In this document: positions 46,402 to 56,833 of the stretch, piece by piece
Numbering within the stretch: position 1 is the stretch's first letter
Layout: each line of letters opens with the position of its first letter
Origin: Lantana camara
Taxonomy: Eukaryota; Streptophyta; Magnoliopsida; Lamiales; Verbenaceae
Assembly: GCA_037501455.1 (NCBI GenBank)
Contig: CM074858.1
Coordinates: 45,257,001-45,321,000 of the forward strand
Direction: 5' to 3'
Length of the DNA: 64,000 nt
The notes under the pieces: generated by a model
The model's input: the letters and a program-made list of their open reading frames with translations, nothing else
The model's database searches: none
What the model was told of the DNA's origin: nothing
Made by a program: the position numbers and the translations under genes

Positions 46402-49400
46402 TGTAAAACCCCGGAGCGAAGGGCGCCACATCCCCCGTACCATAGCCCAACACGTGAAATGAAATGGGGACTCCGCTCACGCATCGAACCATGGCGAACA
46501 GGTGACAAACAAAACTCACCCCTAGTCTAGGCGGTCTAGACCCTGAACAGAGTGCGCAAGAAAATCAAAAGCAAAAGCAGAAGCAACAGGATCGCATAAC
46601 ATAACAAAATACATGCATCCATCTAAAAGCAAGAAAGGCAACTATTACATGCCTTGCCCACCCCGGGCTAAATAAAACATACTTAAGTTCAAATTCGGAA
46701 TACAAAGCTTAGCTTATACATATTTATACATAGTACCAAGTATACATAGTACCAGAGCGGGAAATTAAAGATGCATATGCAAAGACTCTTCTATAACTTG
46801 AACGACTCCAAAAGAAAAAGACCGCCGCCTAGCTCAAACTCCCCAACCGGGCACTTGCAAACTCAAGACAAAAGGGAAAAAAACAAACAACGAAGAGGGG
46901 TCAGTCCTAGAGACTGGTGAGGGGGCTAACACATGCACACATACGTATAAGTAAGAGTATAGTATAATCAAATCGAAGAATGCTCATGAACCAGGGTTGG
47001 TTTTTGTATTCCAAATCATTTAAACCCGTGATACTACATATAGCAAGAAAAGTTTAGGGCCAAAGGCCAAAATCCATCAACCTTTAGAAATTAGAAATCC
47101 AATCCCGTTTCATAAACCATAAACAGAAGATAAGACGTAAACATAATGACTCGATGAGTTCGAGTCCTAACCCACTTACTCCATAGCAAAGCGAAGGAAA
47201 ACATAAATCAATCCTACCTTACTCCGTTAAAGCAAATACGCTTATACGTCAGGGTCGTGAGTTTCATGACACTCATGCCCAAGGACTCCATCCCCCACTT
47301 ACCTCCTAGTAGGTTCTGAGTTGATCTTATAAAGTGGAGAAGTGTACAGGGGTTGCAACTGGCGACCCCATGGTCGACCCGGGTCTCCCATTACACACAA
47401 CTTCAGGGCCCAAACTTACCCTTAACTTACACATATCACAAAGCTTATCTCGCCAAAACCTATCACACACAGTAACCCGTTTTCAGAAAAATAAAGCGAA
47501 AATATAGCTTACTTATACAAAAAAGCGTTTTTCAAATGTTTCATAATAAAACGGCCATTTCCCACAAAATACATATCATACACATTTCTATATACATATA
47601 TACGTATAGGTCGCATGCAGGCTTAAAACACATTTAGGGTTGTAGGTCATCATAGCTAAAAGGAAAGAAAACCCCACCTTGTCGACCAAACCGAACAAAA
47701 AGGAACCACCTCTTAAACCTCGACACAACCTAAGAACAAAAGCAAAGAGCAAACGACAAGCTTAGACTCAACATGAACTAATTAAACGCTCGACATCTGC
47801 ATATAGATGCGAATGATGCATAAGGATTGCAAATGAGTTAATACTTAGGTCATATTGAAACATATCGAATTATATCAAAGCATAGGTCGCATATTCCATG
47901 TTAAACAAGTTCACAAACTTCATATTATCCATATAACATGTCAAATACCAAGTTAGGAGTGCATACATTTCGTATAAGAACAAAGGAATTCCAAGTAAGG
48001 CAAGCATACAAGGTAAGAAGTCATACTCGCACGTAAGAGAGCACTTAGATCACATAAAGCACATTTCACGTCAAACGAATCCATAAACTAAACACAAAGC
48101 ACATAACACATTGTGAAAGCATGAAACATGCTAAAATCAAGTAAAAACAAGTCATAGCCTAGCATATTATACATATAAACAAGTACACATCACATTAGGG
48201 TCAAGAACGGGGAGGGAATCGAACAAAACAAGCAAGAAAACAAGTTCGGGGCCAAGGTGTGACCGTACCCAGATCCAGGGTCGTGGATTTTTAACAAAAA
48301 AGAGATCCACGGCCGTGGATCTCAGTCCAGAAATGACCCTGATTATGCCCTTGAAATCCACGGCCGTGGGTTTGCTCCAGCCTTAAAAATCCGAGATTTT
48401 GGCCCCTAAAACACCAAGAATCCAACCCATAATCAAACCAACACATTATAAAAGAATTATGCAACAATTATTCAAAGATTCATACCCTAGATCATGCAAA
48501 AACCGAGCTAAGGTGAAGGGGAAAGGAAGAGATGCTACACATATTCAAGTTCAAGCAAATTCATAAATGGTATCTCCATGAATCCTCAACCATCAAGCAA
48601 AACAAGTTCATAGAAGTCATACAGGATATCTTAGGGGCCTATAGCATGCTTTACATCAGAAGATTTCACAAGGATTAAAGCAAAATTCATGAAAATGCCT
48701 AAAACCCTTACTATTCACATGTATGCCAATGGATGCTCAAATCATGGAGATATGTTGCAAGCTTATAGTTAAAATGACCACAAATGAACAAAGAGCACAA
48801 ATAATAACTTACCTCTTGAATTGGAAGAGATTTGATGAAGTCTTGGCCTCAAATCTTGGAGAAATGGCTTGATCCCCTTTCATTCTCTTATTCTCTTCCT
48901 TGGAGCTAATGTTGCTGCACTTTTCCTTCTCTCTTTTGGGGTGTGGGATGAAATGGGGGCGTGGGAGAGAGTGAGGGATGGGTTTGTGGCATATAATTCA
49001 AGGTTAGAAGCTTAATTGGGGTTAAATGGGGCCCACAAGTGAAGACTAGTCAACAAAAGGTTACTCTTGGCATAAGGTGTTCGTTCCAAGTGAAAAACGG
49101 GAGATCAAATGGGCTTACAAAAATATGAATCTTGATTGCTTGGCTTACTTTCTTAGTTACGAGTCCAAGGCATCTTCCGGAATTCAAATCCGAATTCCCG
49201 AGCTCAAGTTACGCCTTCCAGAACACAAGGTGCGCTAAAGCTCGTTAGGCCCTTATGTCCCTAACACATAAAACGGTTCCAAAAACCATATCAAACGAAC
49301 TCAAAAACAAGTAACGAGCATAAAGTCACATTTATAACACGTGTAAATCATGTATAACACATAGTCACAAAAATCGAAAACAAAAACGGGCATAAACGGA

Positions 49401-49589
49401 GCAAAAACGAAGCAAAGAAGCCAAAGACGTGCAAATAAGTCATATACGGTTCAAATAAGAGTAATGTAATTCAAATACATCACATAATGAGTATAATAAA
49501 CATATAATTCACGTAATTAAATAATTAAAAGCACACGTGGCTCTCTCGTGAAAGCGTACCTAGAATGGCCAGACGAGCGGGATGTTACA
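46402..49589 (-). repeat. 5' LTR of element D (3188 bp)
   Basis: Minus strand TGTAACATCCCGCTCG (49589) to GGGGTTTTACA (46402). Signals: inverted repeat GGAATTCG-GATT-TGAATTCC at about 49179-49198; donor GAG|GTAAGT at 48811-48812; palindromes 48275-48370; branch-like GAGTCTAAG and acceptor TTTTGTTCTTAG at 47730-47731; 52-nt block 47678-47729; donor AAG|GTGGGG at 47676-47677; CAGTC-TCTAG-GACTG near 46904-46918; acceptor-like TTTGCAAG at 46854-46855, weaker than in other families. Confidence 0.9.
48275..48370. repeat. Palindrome cluster, D 5' LTR
   Basis: Perfect AGATCCACGGCCGTGGATCT at 48303-48322. Partial copies near 48272-48289 and CCACGGCCGTGG at 48358-48369. Confidence 0.92.
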
Positions 49590-50325
49590 GTTTGAACTCG
49601 TTCTCACCGAGTGGTTATGATTTTTGATTATGAATACGGTTCGTGAAATGGGAGTGGGCTATAAATTAATAAAAATTAATAGATTTTGGCCTTCAGCCTT
49701 AAATCTTTTTCCTTATATATAATATCACGGGATAAAATGATTTAGAATGCAAAAACCATGCCCCGGTTCATGAACTCTTTAATTTTGAATATGTTATGCT
49801 CTTACGTATATGTATGTGTGCGTGTGTTAACCCCCTCACCAGTCATTAGGACTGACCCCTCTTCATTGTTTCTTTTCCCCCCCTTGTTTCTTTTGAGTTT
49901 TCAGGTGCTCTTTGGAGGTCCAAGCTAGGCGGCGGTCGTATTTTGAAGTCTTTGAGTCTTTAGTCGAGTCTCATGCATTTCTTTTAATTGATTTAGGCAA
50001 ATTTTTAGAATATGAATACTGGTATATATTGATGTTTAAAATTCGAGAATTATTGTATAGTTTAATTGGCCCGGGGTGGGCATGATATATGTATTATGTT
50101 TTTATTCTGGGCATGTATATCTGTTTATTTGAATCTTGGTGCTTCCGCATATTTGTTTTATTAATTTTTCGCACTCTGAATTAGGGTCTAGACCGCCTAG
50201 CCTAGGTGAGATTTTTGTTTGTCTCCCGTTCGCCATAGTTGGATGTGTGTGCGGAGTCCCCATTTCGTTACACGTGTTGGACTATGACGCGGGGGATGTA
50301 GTGCCTTGCGCTCTGGGGTGCTACA
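49590..50325 (+). repeat. 3' LTR of element A, right part
   Basis: Resumes element A at the sequence matching 22336 of the 5' LTR (TTTGAACTCGTTCTC) and ends GGGGTGCTACA, followed by TSD ATCAA. It keeps CAGTC-ATTAG-GACTG and the acceptor TTTTCAG|GTGCTCTTTGG near 49903. Confidence 0.9.
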
Positions 50326-50330
50326 ATCAA

Positions 50331-50690
50331 TTTATGTGTCTCCGTGGCTGAGATTGCAATCCCTGAACCCAAAGTCTTCTAAACCCATGGAATTGGGTAT
50401 TTCGAATCCTTCCCAAGATTGGGCCTCCAATTGTTGCCCGAAACTTCTCCATGGTTGTCACTTCATTTGAAGTTCCTTTGACTGTTCATTATGAATTCAA
50501 TTGATTGAAGGAACTCACCTTCCAATTGCTTACACTTGAGCACATAATTTCCCCCTAACAGCTCTTTACCTTACTTTATCATTCCCATTTGTTGCTACGT
50601 ATCTCTCACTTCGACCTCACAACACGACAATTCAACTTGGATTTGGAATGTAACTCCAATTCCGATTTAGGATAGGACTTTGAGTATGGT
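50331..50690 (-). other. Internal region of element C, middle part
   Basis: 360 bp between element A and solo LTR E. No domain or long frame is visible. It belongs to C because the GAGGC-flanked C LTRs enclose it. Confidence 0.5.
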
Positions 50691-50695
50691 TTCCT

Positions 50696-53506
50696 TGTAA
50701 CGCCCATTTTCAATTTATGCATTATGTGATAATTTATCTACATTTCATAATATTATATGTATTATATTTCTATGCATTTATGTGAATTATCCCTAACTTG
50801 AAATTTACATGAAATAATTGATAATGTGCTTAATTGATATTATGTGATACTTTATATATTTTTCATAACATTAGATGCATAATATTTCCATGAGCTTTTA
50901 TGAATTAAATGTTAATGCGACTAAATGCTCTTATATGACCTTAAATGCTCATATATGTAAATGTGTGGATTTAATTGCATGACTTAAATGGAGTTAGATA
51001 CTCACTTTCCATGGAATTAGACTTGAGTGCATGCATTCATATTCTTGAGGGACTAGAATGCAAAAAGTAATGATTCATACAGTTTAGTGGAGGATATATT
51101 ATATCATATGTATCTCATCTCTCTCATTTTCTCTCATTCATCATTTTCATACAAAAATACACACACTTACACCTACATATGTCGATCAAAACACCAAGGG
51201 CAGAAAGGAGGAATATTTCATCTCAATAGCAAGCTTGATCTTGAGGAATATTGCATAAGTTGTAAGCATCATCATCTCTTCATCATTTTATCCACTCTTT
51301 CTTGTATATTAAAGGTATAGATGGAGAGCTTTATTGAATCTCTTGAATATATATAAAGTAGGGTTTGATGAATATGATGTGATTTCTTGGTTACTTGAGA
51401 TTAGAAGCATGATTATGAACTTTAACCTTGAATTCCATGCTTAATTCTTGAGTTATTTGGATGTTGAATATCATGATATATATAGGGTTTGAATGATGAA
51501 TTTTGATGATCTAAGCATGATTCCTTGGATTAAATGTTAACTTAATGATGTCTCCAAGTTATATGCATGACATATGATTGTTTTGGAGCATTGGTTGACT
51601 TTGCTTTGGGTTTTGATCCCTTTTCTTTCTCCTCTGAAGCAACCCCTGTTTTGCCACCTTTTCCAGCTCTGGAAGGGTACCCGGTCGGGTACTTTTTGTG
51701 CATAAAAAGTACCCGGGCGGGTACTTTTGTCCTATAGAGCTTCTGGACCCCTTTACCCGGCCTGGGAATTTTTCCCTTGAACTTTACCTGGTCGGGTACT
51801 CCCTCATCCGAATTCCAAATGACCTGATTTTTGAACCGTTGCAAACCTATTGAAGTCTAGAACAACCTCCAATTGGAATAATCTCAATATATTTTCTAGT
51901 TTGTGAGATATAATTAATTCTTGTAGGTGTCGCCACTTTCCCGACAAACTGCACTCGCCTAACTTCAAGCTTGTGTCATTTTCTCCTCGCTGTGAAATAA
52001 AAAACGTGCCATATATCATCGGAAAGGTCTTTGTGTCTAGTTTCATTCTCAACAAACAAAACTCAATTCCCACTTCTAGAATTATAGATATTCCAGTTTT
52101 CCTTCAGTGTGTGCAATTCCTAAAATTGTCAATTTTTGCCCAACTTCACCAAAACCTCTCTTATTGCATTCGTTTCACTTTCTTGGCTCCCATATGTGAA
52201 TTATATGAGTTATATACTTGGTTATTAATAATTATGCTTTTATTTGACATTCATTAATTGTTATTGCATGACATATTGATCATGACTTTGCCGTGCGTCG
52301 TAAATGGTTCATACGAGTTGAGTCTTACGTACACTTGTCCTTGTGACACAGATCACTTTCCAGGTGACAAGGAGCACGCTCAGTAGGGTGTATCCTTGAG
52401 TTCTTTCATTGGTAAAGGTGAGGTTTAATTTCTAGATATATAGAACCCATATAACCCTATGTGACGTTTTAAGCCAAAATGTATCTATATATCTATAGTT
52501 TTACAAAATCTATTTATTTTCAACTGGTTTCACAGATCGAACGGATTGATTGATTGATATTGATTGATGTTTTGGCAAGAATGAATGAATGAATGAAATG
52601 TTGAATGGGGCCCAGGAGGTGTGGGTCAGGGGGACCCGGGACGACCATAGGGGGCGCCGGTTAATCTTGTGCTCACTCTCCACATGATTGATAGGACTAA
52701 CCCAGAACCCACCAGAAGGTTTGGTTGGGTGATGGGAACCTGAGGGTTTGAGTGTTTGCGCTCCCCTCATCTGATTGGATGGTTAGGACCGATCACCCGG
52801 CCATCACCGGAGGAAGAAGGGACTGAAACTGCTTATTGTGCACTGTAATAACTTTCATGCTCACTTAACCATTGATAATCTAAATATTGGTAATGTTCAC
52901 TGTCGGAGTAAGGTTGGAGAATTGCCCCCACTCGCCGGGCCACTGATTGAATTGAAGTGATAACGATTGTATTGTTAAATTGGTTAGTTGTAATCTCGGG
53001 CGAGCTGTATTTTATTATTGAACTTATATTGCTTCCCTTTCATAAAACCTTACCCGAGACTATGACTTGCATGGTAATTGCGCTAATATTTATTTATAAA
53101 CCCCTCGCTCAGTCTTTCATAGACTAACACCTCACACTTTTCAGGTTTTCAAGGGTTGGCGCTAGGCGGGAGTCGAGTTAAGTCAAGTGGTCTTTATTTC
53201 GAGTCTAGCACGGTTCATGCACATTATTGATGCCTATGTATTTTACAACTAGGGCTTAGTATACTTGAAATTGTGTATATTGAATCATGAGAAATGAATT
53301 TCAAAGATGATGGTATAGACTCATATTATGCTTTTCTTTGATTGTTATGCATGTGGTATATAATTGAGGGTTAGTCCCGCCTAGCTAGATTGTTTTTTTT
53401 ATTGTCACCCGTTCGCTATAGGTTGGTTCATGTACGGACTATCCATTTCGTATATGGATCGACTTATAGTGCGGGGGTGTGGCATCTCGGCGTTCCGGGT
53501 GCTACA
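50696..53506 (+). mobile_element. Solo LTR E (2811 bp), gypsy type
   Basis: TGTAACGCCCAT to CGGGTGCTACA. Flanks TTCCT (50691-50695) and TTACT (53507-53511) differ at one base and are probably the TSD. No primer site or internal region follows, so it is a solo LTR. Signals: donor AAAG|GTATAG at 51315; palindromes 51678-51728 and beyond; acceptor TTGTGACACAG ending 52351; 66-nt block 52352-52417; donor AAAG|GTGAGG at 52418; inverted repeat AGTCT-TTCAT-AGACT near 53112-53126; acceptor CACTTTTCAG ending 53144 followed by GGTTGGCGCTAGGCGGG. It is less similar to A-D in its first 400 bp. Confidence 0.88.
51678..51800. repeat. Palindrome cluster, E type (GTACCCG...CGGGTAC)
   Basis: AAAAGTACCCG-GG-CGGGTACTTTT (51705-51728) is perfect. 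With the copy at 51678-51696 it forms a larger inverted repeat around GTGCAT. Degenerate CCCGGCCTGGG and CCTGGTCGGG copies follow to about 51800. Confidence 0.9.
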
Positions 53507-53511
53507 TTACT

Positions 53512-54470
53512 TCCCTAACCTTGTACTTACCGTGTTGATTGATTTTCTTTAACTCTTTTCAAATCCAGCTTCTCCCCGAACTCAGCTTCTGAACCTTAAT
53601 TTATTAGGAAGTTCTGCTTTGTCGATTCGCCTCGCTCGCCATTCAAAAATCCTAGTATATCCCAAACCTTCTACCTCGAACTTGAAACCAATTAGCTTAA
53701 TTCACTTGGAAACTCATCCTCGATGGCCTTTGCTGCTTTTCTCTCGACAATCGATTTTACTTCGAGTCCTCTTGATTATCATCACCCATTCGTTGATCCG
53801 AACCTCAAACTAAACACCTTCAAGGTCTTCCTTCGCTTCTTTCGTGAATTAGATGATCCTAATTGGCCATTGGATAAGCGTATTCACTGATCAATTCATC
53901 ATAGGTATCGAGTGAAGTAGTAACAATGTTAGTTGTAGAACCAAAAGCCCATGTCGATCCGAGTGAAAAGGAGAAGTCTCCATCGCCATCCAACAGTATA
54001 TTGTGCCCGGAAGAATAATTCTCAATTCATCTCTCTTGGCTTCCCCACAAATTTCCAATCACTTCATTGCGTTCTTGAGCATGATTTCTTACCCATGCTA
54101 AATCTTCTCCTGAGTTCTTCTAAATCTCCGAAGTTTTCTTCAATCACCCACACTTGAAAAAAAACCCGTAACATGTTCTTGTGGTTGTGAGAATTGGCCG
54201 TGGTTTGATGTTCTAAGAATATCCTATAATCACAACTCATCTCCAATATAAATGTATGCCGGTTAGTGAGTGCATATGATACATAATTAGCACCAAGAGC
54301 ACGTATTTGATGCAAAATGTAGCACATAAGCTAACAAAATCTAAGTTAAAACACATTTAAGAATATAATTCCATGTCAAGTTTCAATAACAAATCTCATG
54401 ATCAATGCGGTGCACACGTTGACATGTTGTTCCTAAGTCGTTCGTATACTTGATACGGCACGACACACGT
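53512..54470 (-). other. Internal region of element C, 5' part
   Basis: About 1 kb between solo LTR E and the C primer site. Only short frames without known motifs are present, and no capsid pattern is visible, so element C probably lost gag. The only supported feature is its position. Confidence 0.45.
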
Positions 54471-54472
54471 AA

Positions 54473-54503
54473 CCCCAGTTTTGCAACCTGGGGCTTGATA
54501 CCA
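54473..54503 (-). promoter_or_regulatory. Primer-binding site of element C with hairpin
   Basis: Minus strand TGGTATCAAGCCCCAGGTT (54503 to 54485). The stem CCCCAG/CTGGGG (54473-54493) has different bases from the A, B and P1 stems but the same loop core TTGCAAAA. Confidence 0.85.
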
Positions 54504-56501
54504 CTTAAGGATGTAGCACCCGAGCACGAGACGCCATATCCCCCGCACCGAGACCCGACCCGTATATGAAATGGGAAGTCCATACACGTGCCAAGTCACG
54601 GCAAACAGGGACTCACTCGCTCGCTATGCTAGGCGGGAGCTAAACTTCGAAACTAGCTAGGCAAATTCACCAAGATAAATGCATGTGCGGAAGCAGAACA
54701 TAAGGACAATCATAGTATAAGTAAGGAATGACGGGTTCAACTAGCACAGATACCTAGCCCCGAAATTTCAAACATGAATCATAAATCATAAATCATAAAT
54801 CACGGGTTCAATCTGTCCCTAGAAGGCTGTCCTGAATATCATCAAATATAATCATAATAGTTCATACATTCAATGTATAACTTAATCAATTTACAATATG
54901 CGTGAAGTGACCCAAACTTGACCATACGACTCAACCGACTCGAAATCTCCATAGGAGACTGGTGGGTATAAAACAGGGCTTAACATATATAATAATATTG
55001 CAGAATTTAAACACCCACACATGCAAGCTCTAATCCCTTGCGAGGTTTTTAAGATATTTCCCAAGTGGGTAAAACAAAGGAAAACAACGCTTGGGATTAC
55101 AACTATGAAATTCATTCAATTCATTCATTGGGTTTCGTGGCCCGACGAGGGGCATGCATAATCTCCAACCTTCTCCTCGTGTGTGTATAATCCATTTGTT
55201 CATTCATTATCGATCATGCAACATTCATCCATTCATTCATAATCTTTCATAATCATAATCATAATCATTCGTTCATGAACATTAACACTTATACCTTTTC
55301 ACTCCGGGTGGTGGACACGTTTGCAAGGCCCGGCCACCTATACATTTCATTGTAGCTAGAGGGGTTCATGAGGCCCCAAAAGCCCGGTTAGCCTTTCCTC
55401 GTCAAAAACTTCTTAACGAGGTCAATTTCATCGTAGATCATGGTGGAACGAGTACATGGGATCACCGTCGGCCCTTGCCTCCCCGGTAGCCACATGTACT
55501 AAGTCCCTGGGCCCATATGTCCATATCATGCACTCGCCAAAATCATGGGTAGGGTTCATAAAAGAAGGCTTTACGTTAAAATCATTGACTCCTTTGAAAA
55601 AGACTCGATATATATATATATAATACTTTGGTTTAAAGCTTTCACATTGGATATATAGGGTAAATTATAACCGGTAGAAGAGAAACCCACCTGTTACACC
55701 TTACCGAATAATATCAAGAAGAAAAGGAGACTCGAAAGTGTCCTATGAACCCGGTAAGTCTTCGCCCTAGAGAAAACTGTACAAAGGGCAAAGCAGTGTA
55801 CTCGTGAGACTCAAGACTCTAAATGAACCATATACGACGCACGACATGTTATGCACCGGATATGAGATGCATAAGAAGTATAACTTATGTTATGAGGTCA
55901 TATAATCAAGTAATTTATTCAAACATTCAATACATGGTGGTTTTATATTCATAAATTCCATATCTTTCATGAACTATAACAATTGGAGCCATGATTTTCA
56001 TATTGTATTCATAGCACCTGCTTAATCATGTTTACAATGCATATAATAAGTATAGGAGCCAGAGAGGTCATTTAAGACATCAAGATATTGCAAGAAGGCA
56101 CTTAACGATTCATATAGAAGCATTTAAGCCACGTTATAGCAATTCAGGCCAAGAATTTCATATAACAATTATAACTCAAAGATAACAAGTTTACAATTAA
56201 AGAATAGGTATTCAAATAATTTCAAGAAATACAAGATTCACACACGCGACATCGAATTATTTAAAATCGTAATATATAAAATAAAAACTAATATAATTAA
56301 TTCAAATAATTTAATCTATAATATATATATATATAATATATTTTATAATATTATAATATAATACAAACAATGATCATGCATTTAATATTTATATTCATGT
56401 ATTACGTACACGTGCAGCACAATTTACAAACTATATTCATGAACGCACTTTCAATCATATATTATACATATGTCTTATGCACACAGCCTAATTTACCACA
56501 C

Positions 56502-56502
<1 letters not shown>

Positions 56503-56561
<59 letters not shown>
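56503..56561. repeat. (TA)n microsatellite in C 5' LTR
   Basis: About 29 TA units; the equivalent run in the 3' LTR (16217-16252) has about 18. Confidence 0.95.
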
Positions 56562-56562
<1 letters not shown>

Positions 56563-56702
56563 GTTCTCAGCAACATCAAGACAAAACATTTCATGCATGT
56601 AAATCACAATACACACGAAACATACCCAAAATAGATGTAGCAATTATATTCAATTACATGCATGTACAAGATCAGTTCGCAGCAAAAATTAAGAAACAAC
56701 AG

Positions 56703-56833
56703 GAGCTCCCCGCTCTGGGAAAATTTCTTCACAGACCTTCCCCGGCCAGGGAAGAAGATGCAGACAGCTTCTGCACAAAGTGTCCCCGCCCGGGGACACT
56801 TTCAGTTCAAATTCTCCCGGTCCGGGGAGAGTG
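56703..56833. repeat. Palindrome cluster, C type
   Basis: The perfect AAAGTGTCCCCG-CC-CGGGGACACTTT (56777-56802) is flanked by CTTCCCCGGCCAGGGAAG (about 56737-56754) and CTCCCGGTCCGGGGAG (about 56814-56829). The spacer GCAGACAGCTTCTGCACAAA (from 56760) matches the B1 spacer. Confidence 0.92.

Larger units (their letters stand above)
39799..49589 (-). mobile_element. Element D: gypsy-type LTR retrotransposon, defective
   Basis: 3' LTR remnant 39799-41286, internal region 41287-46401 (with a copia solo LTR and a TRIM), 5' LTR 46402-49589. It is inserted into the 3' LTR of element A (49590 continues A). The left end is lost in a deletion, so no TSD can be read. Confidence 0.82.
19654..50325 (+). 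mobile_element. Element A: gypsy-type LTR retrotransposon with nested B and D elements
   Basis: 5' LTR 19654-23074, internal 23075-25536, 3' LTR in two pieces (25537-27318 and 49590-50325). TSD ATCAA on both sides. About 780 bp of the 3' LTR, matching about 21557-22335 of the 5' LTR, is missing between the pieces, so a deletion accompanied or followed the nested insertions. Confidence 0.88.

Noticed and set aside
46402..49589. D 5' LTR as a separate solo LTR
   Set aside because: It is followed by a primer site and gag pieces, and a matching 3' LTR with polypurine tract lies at 39799-41286.
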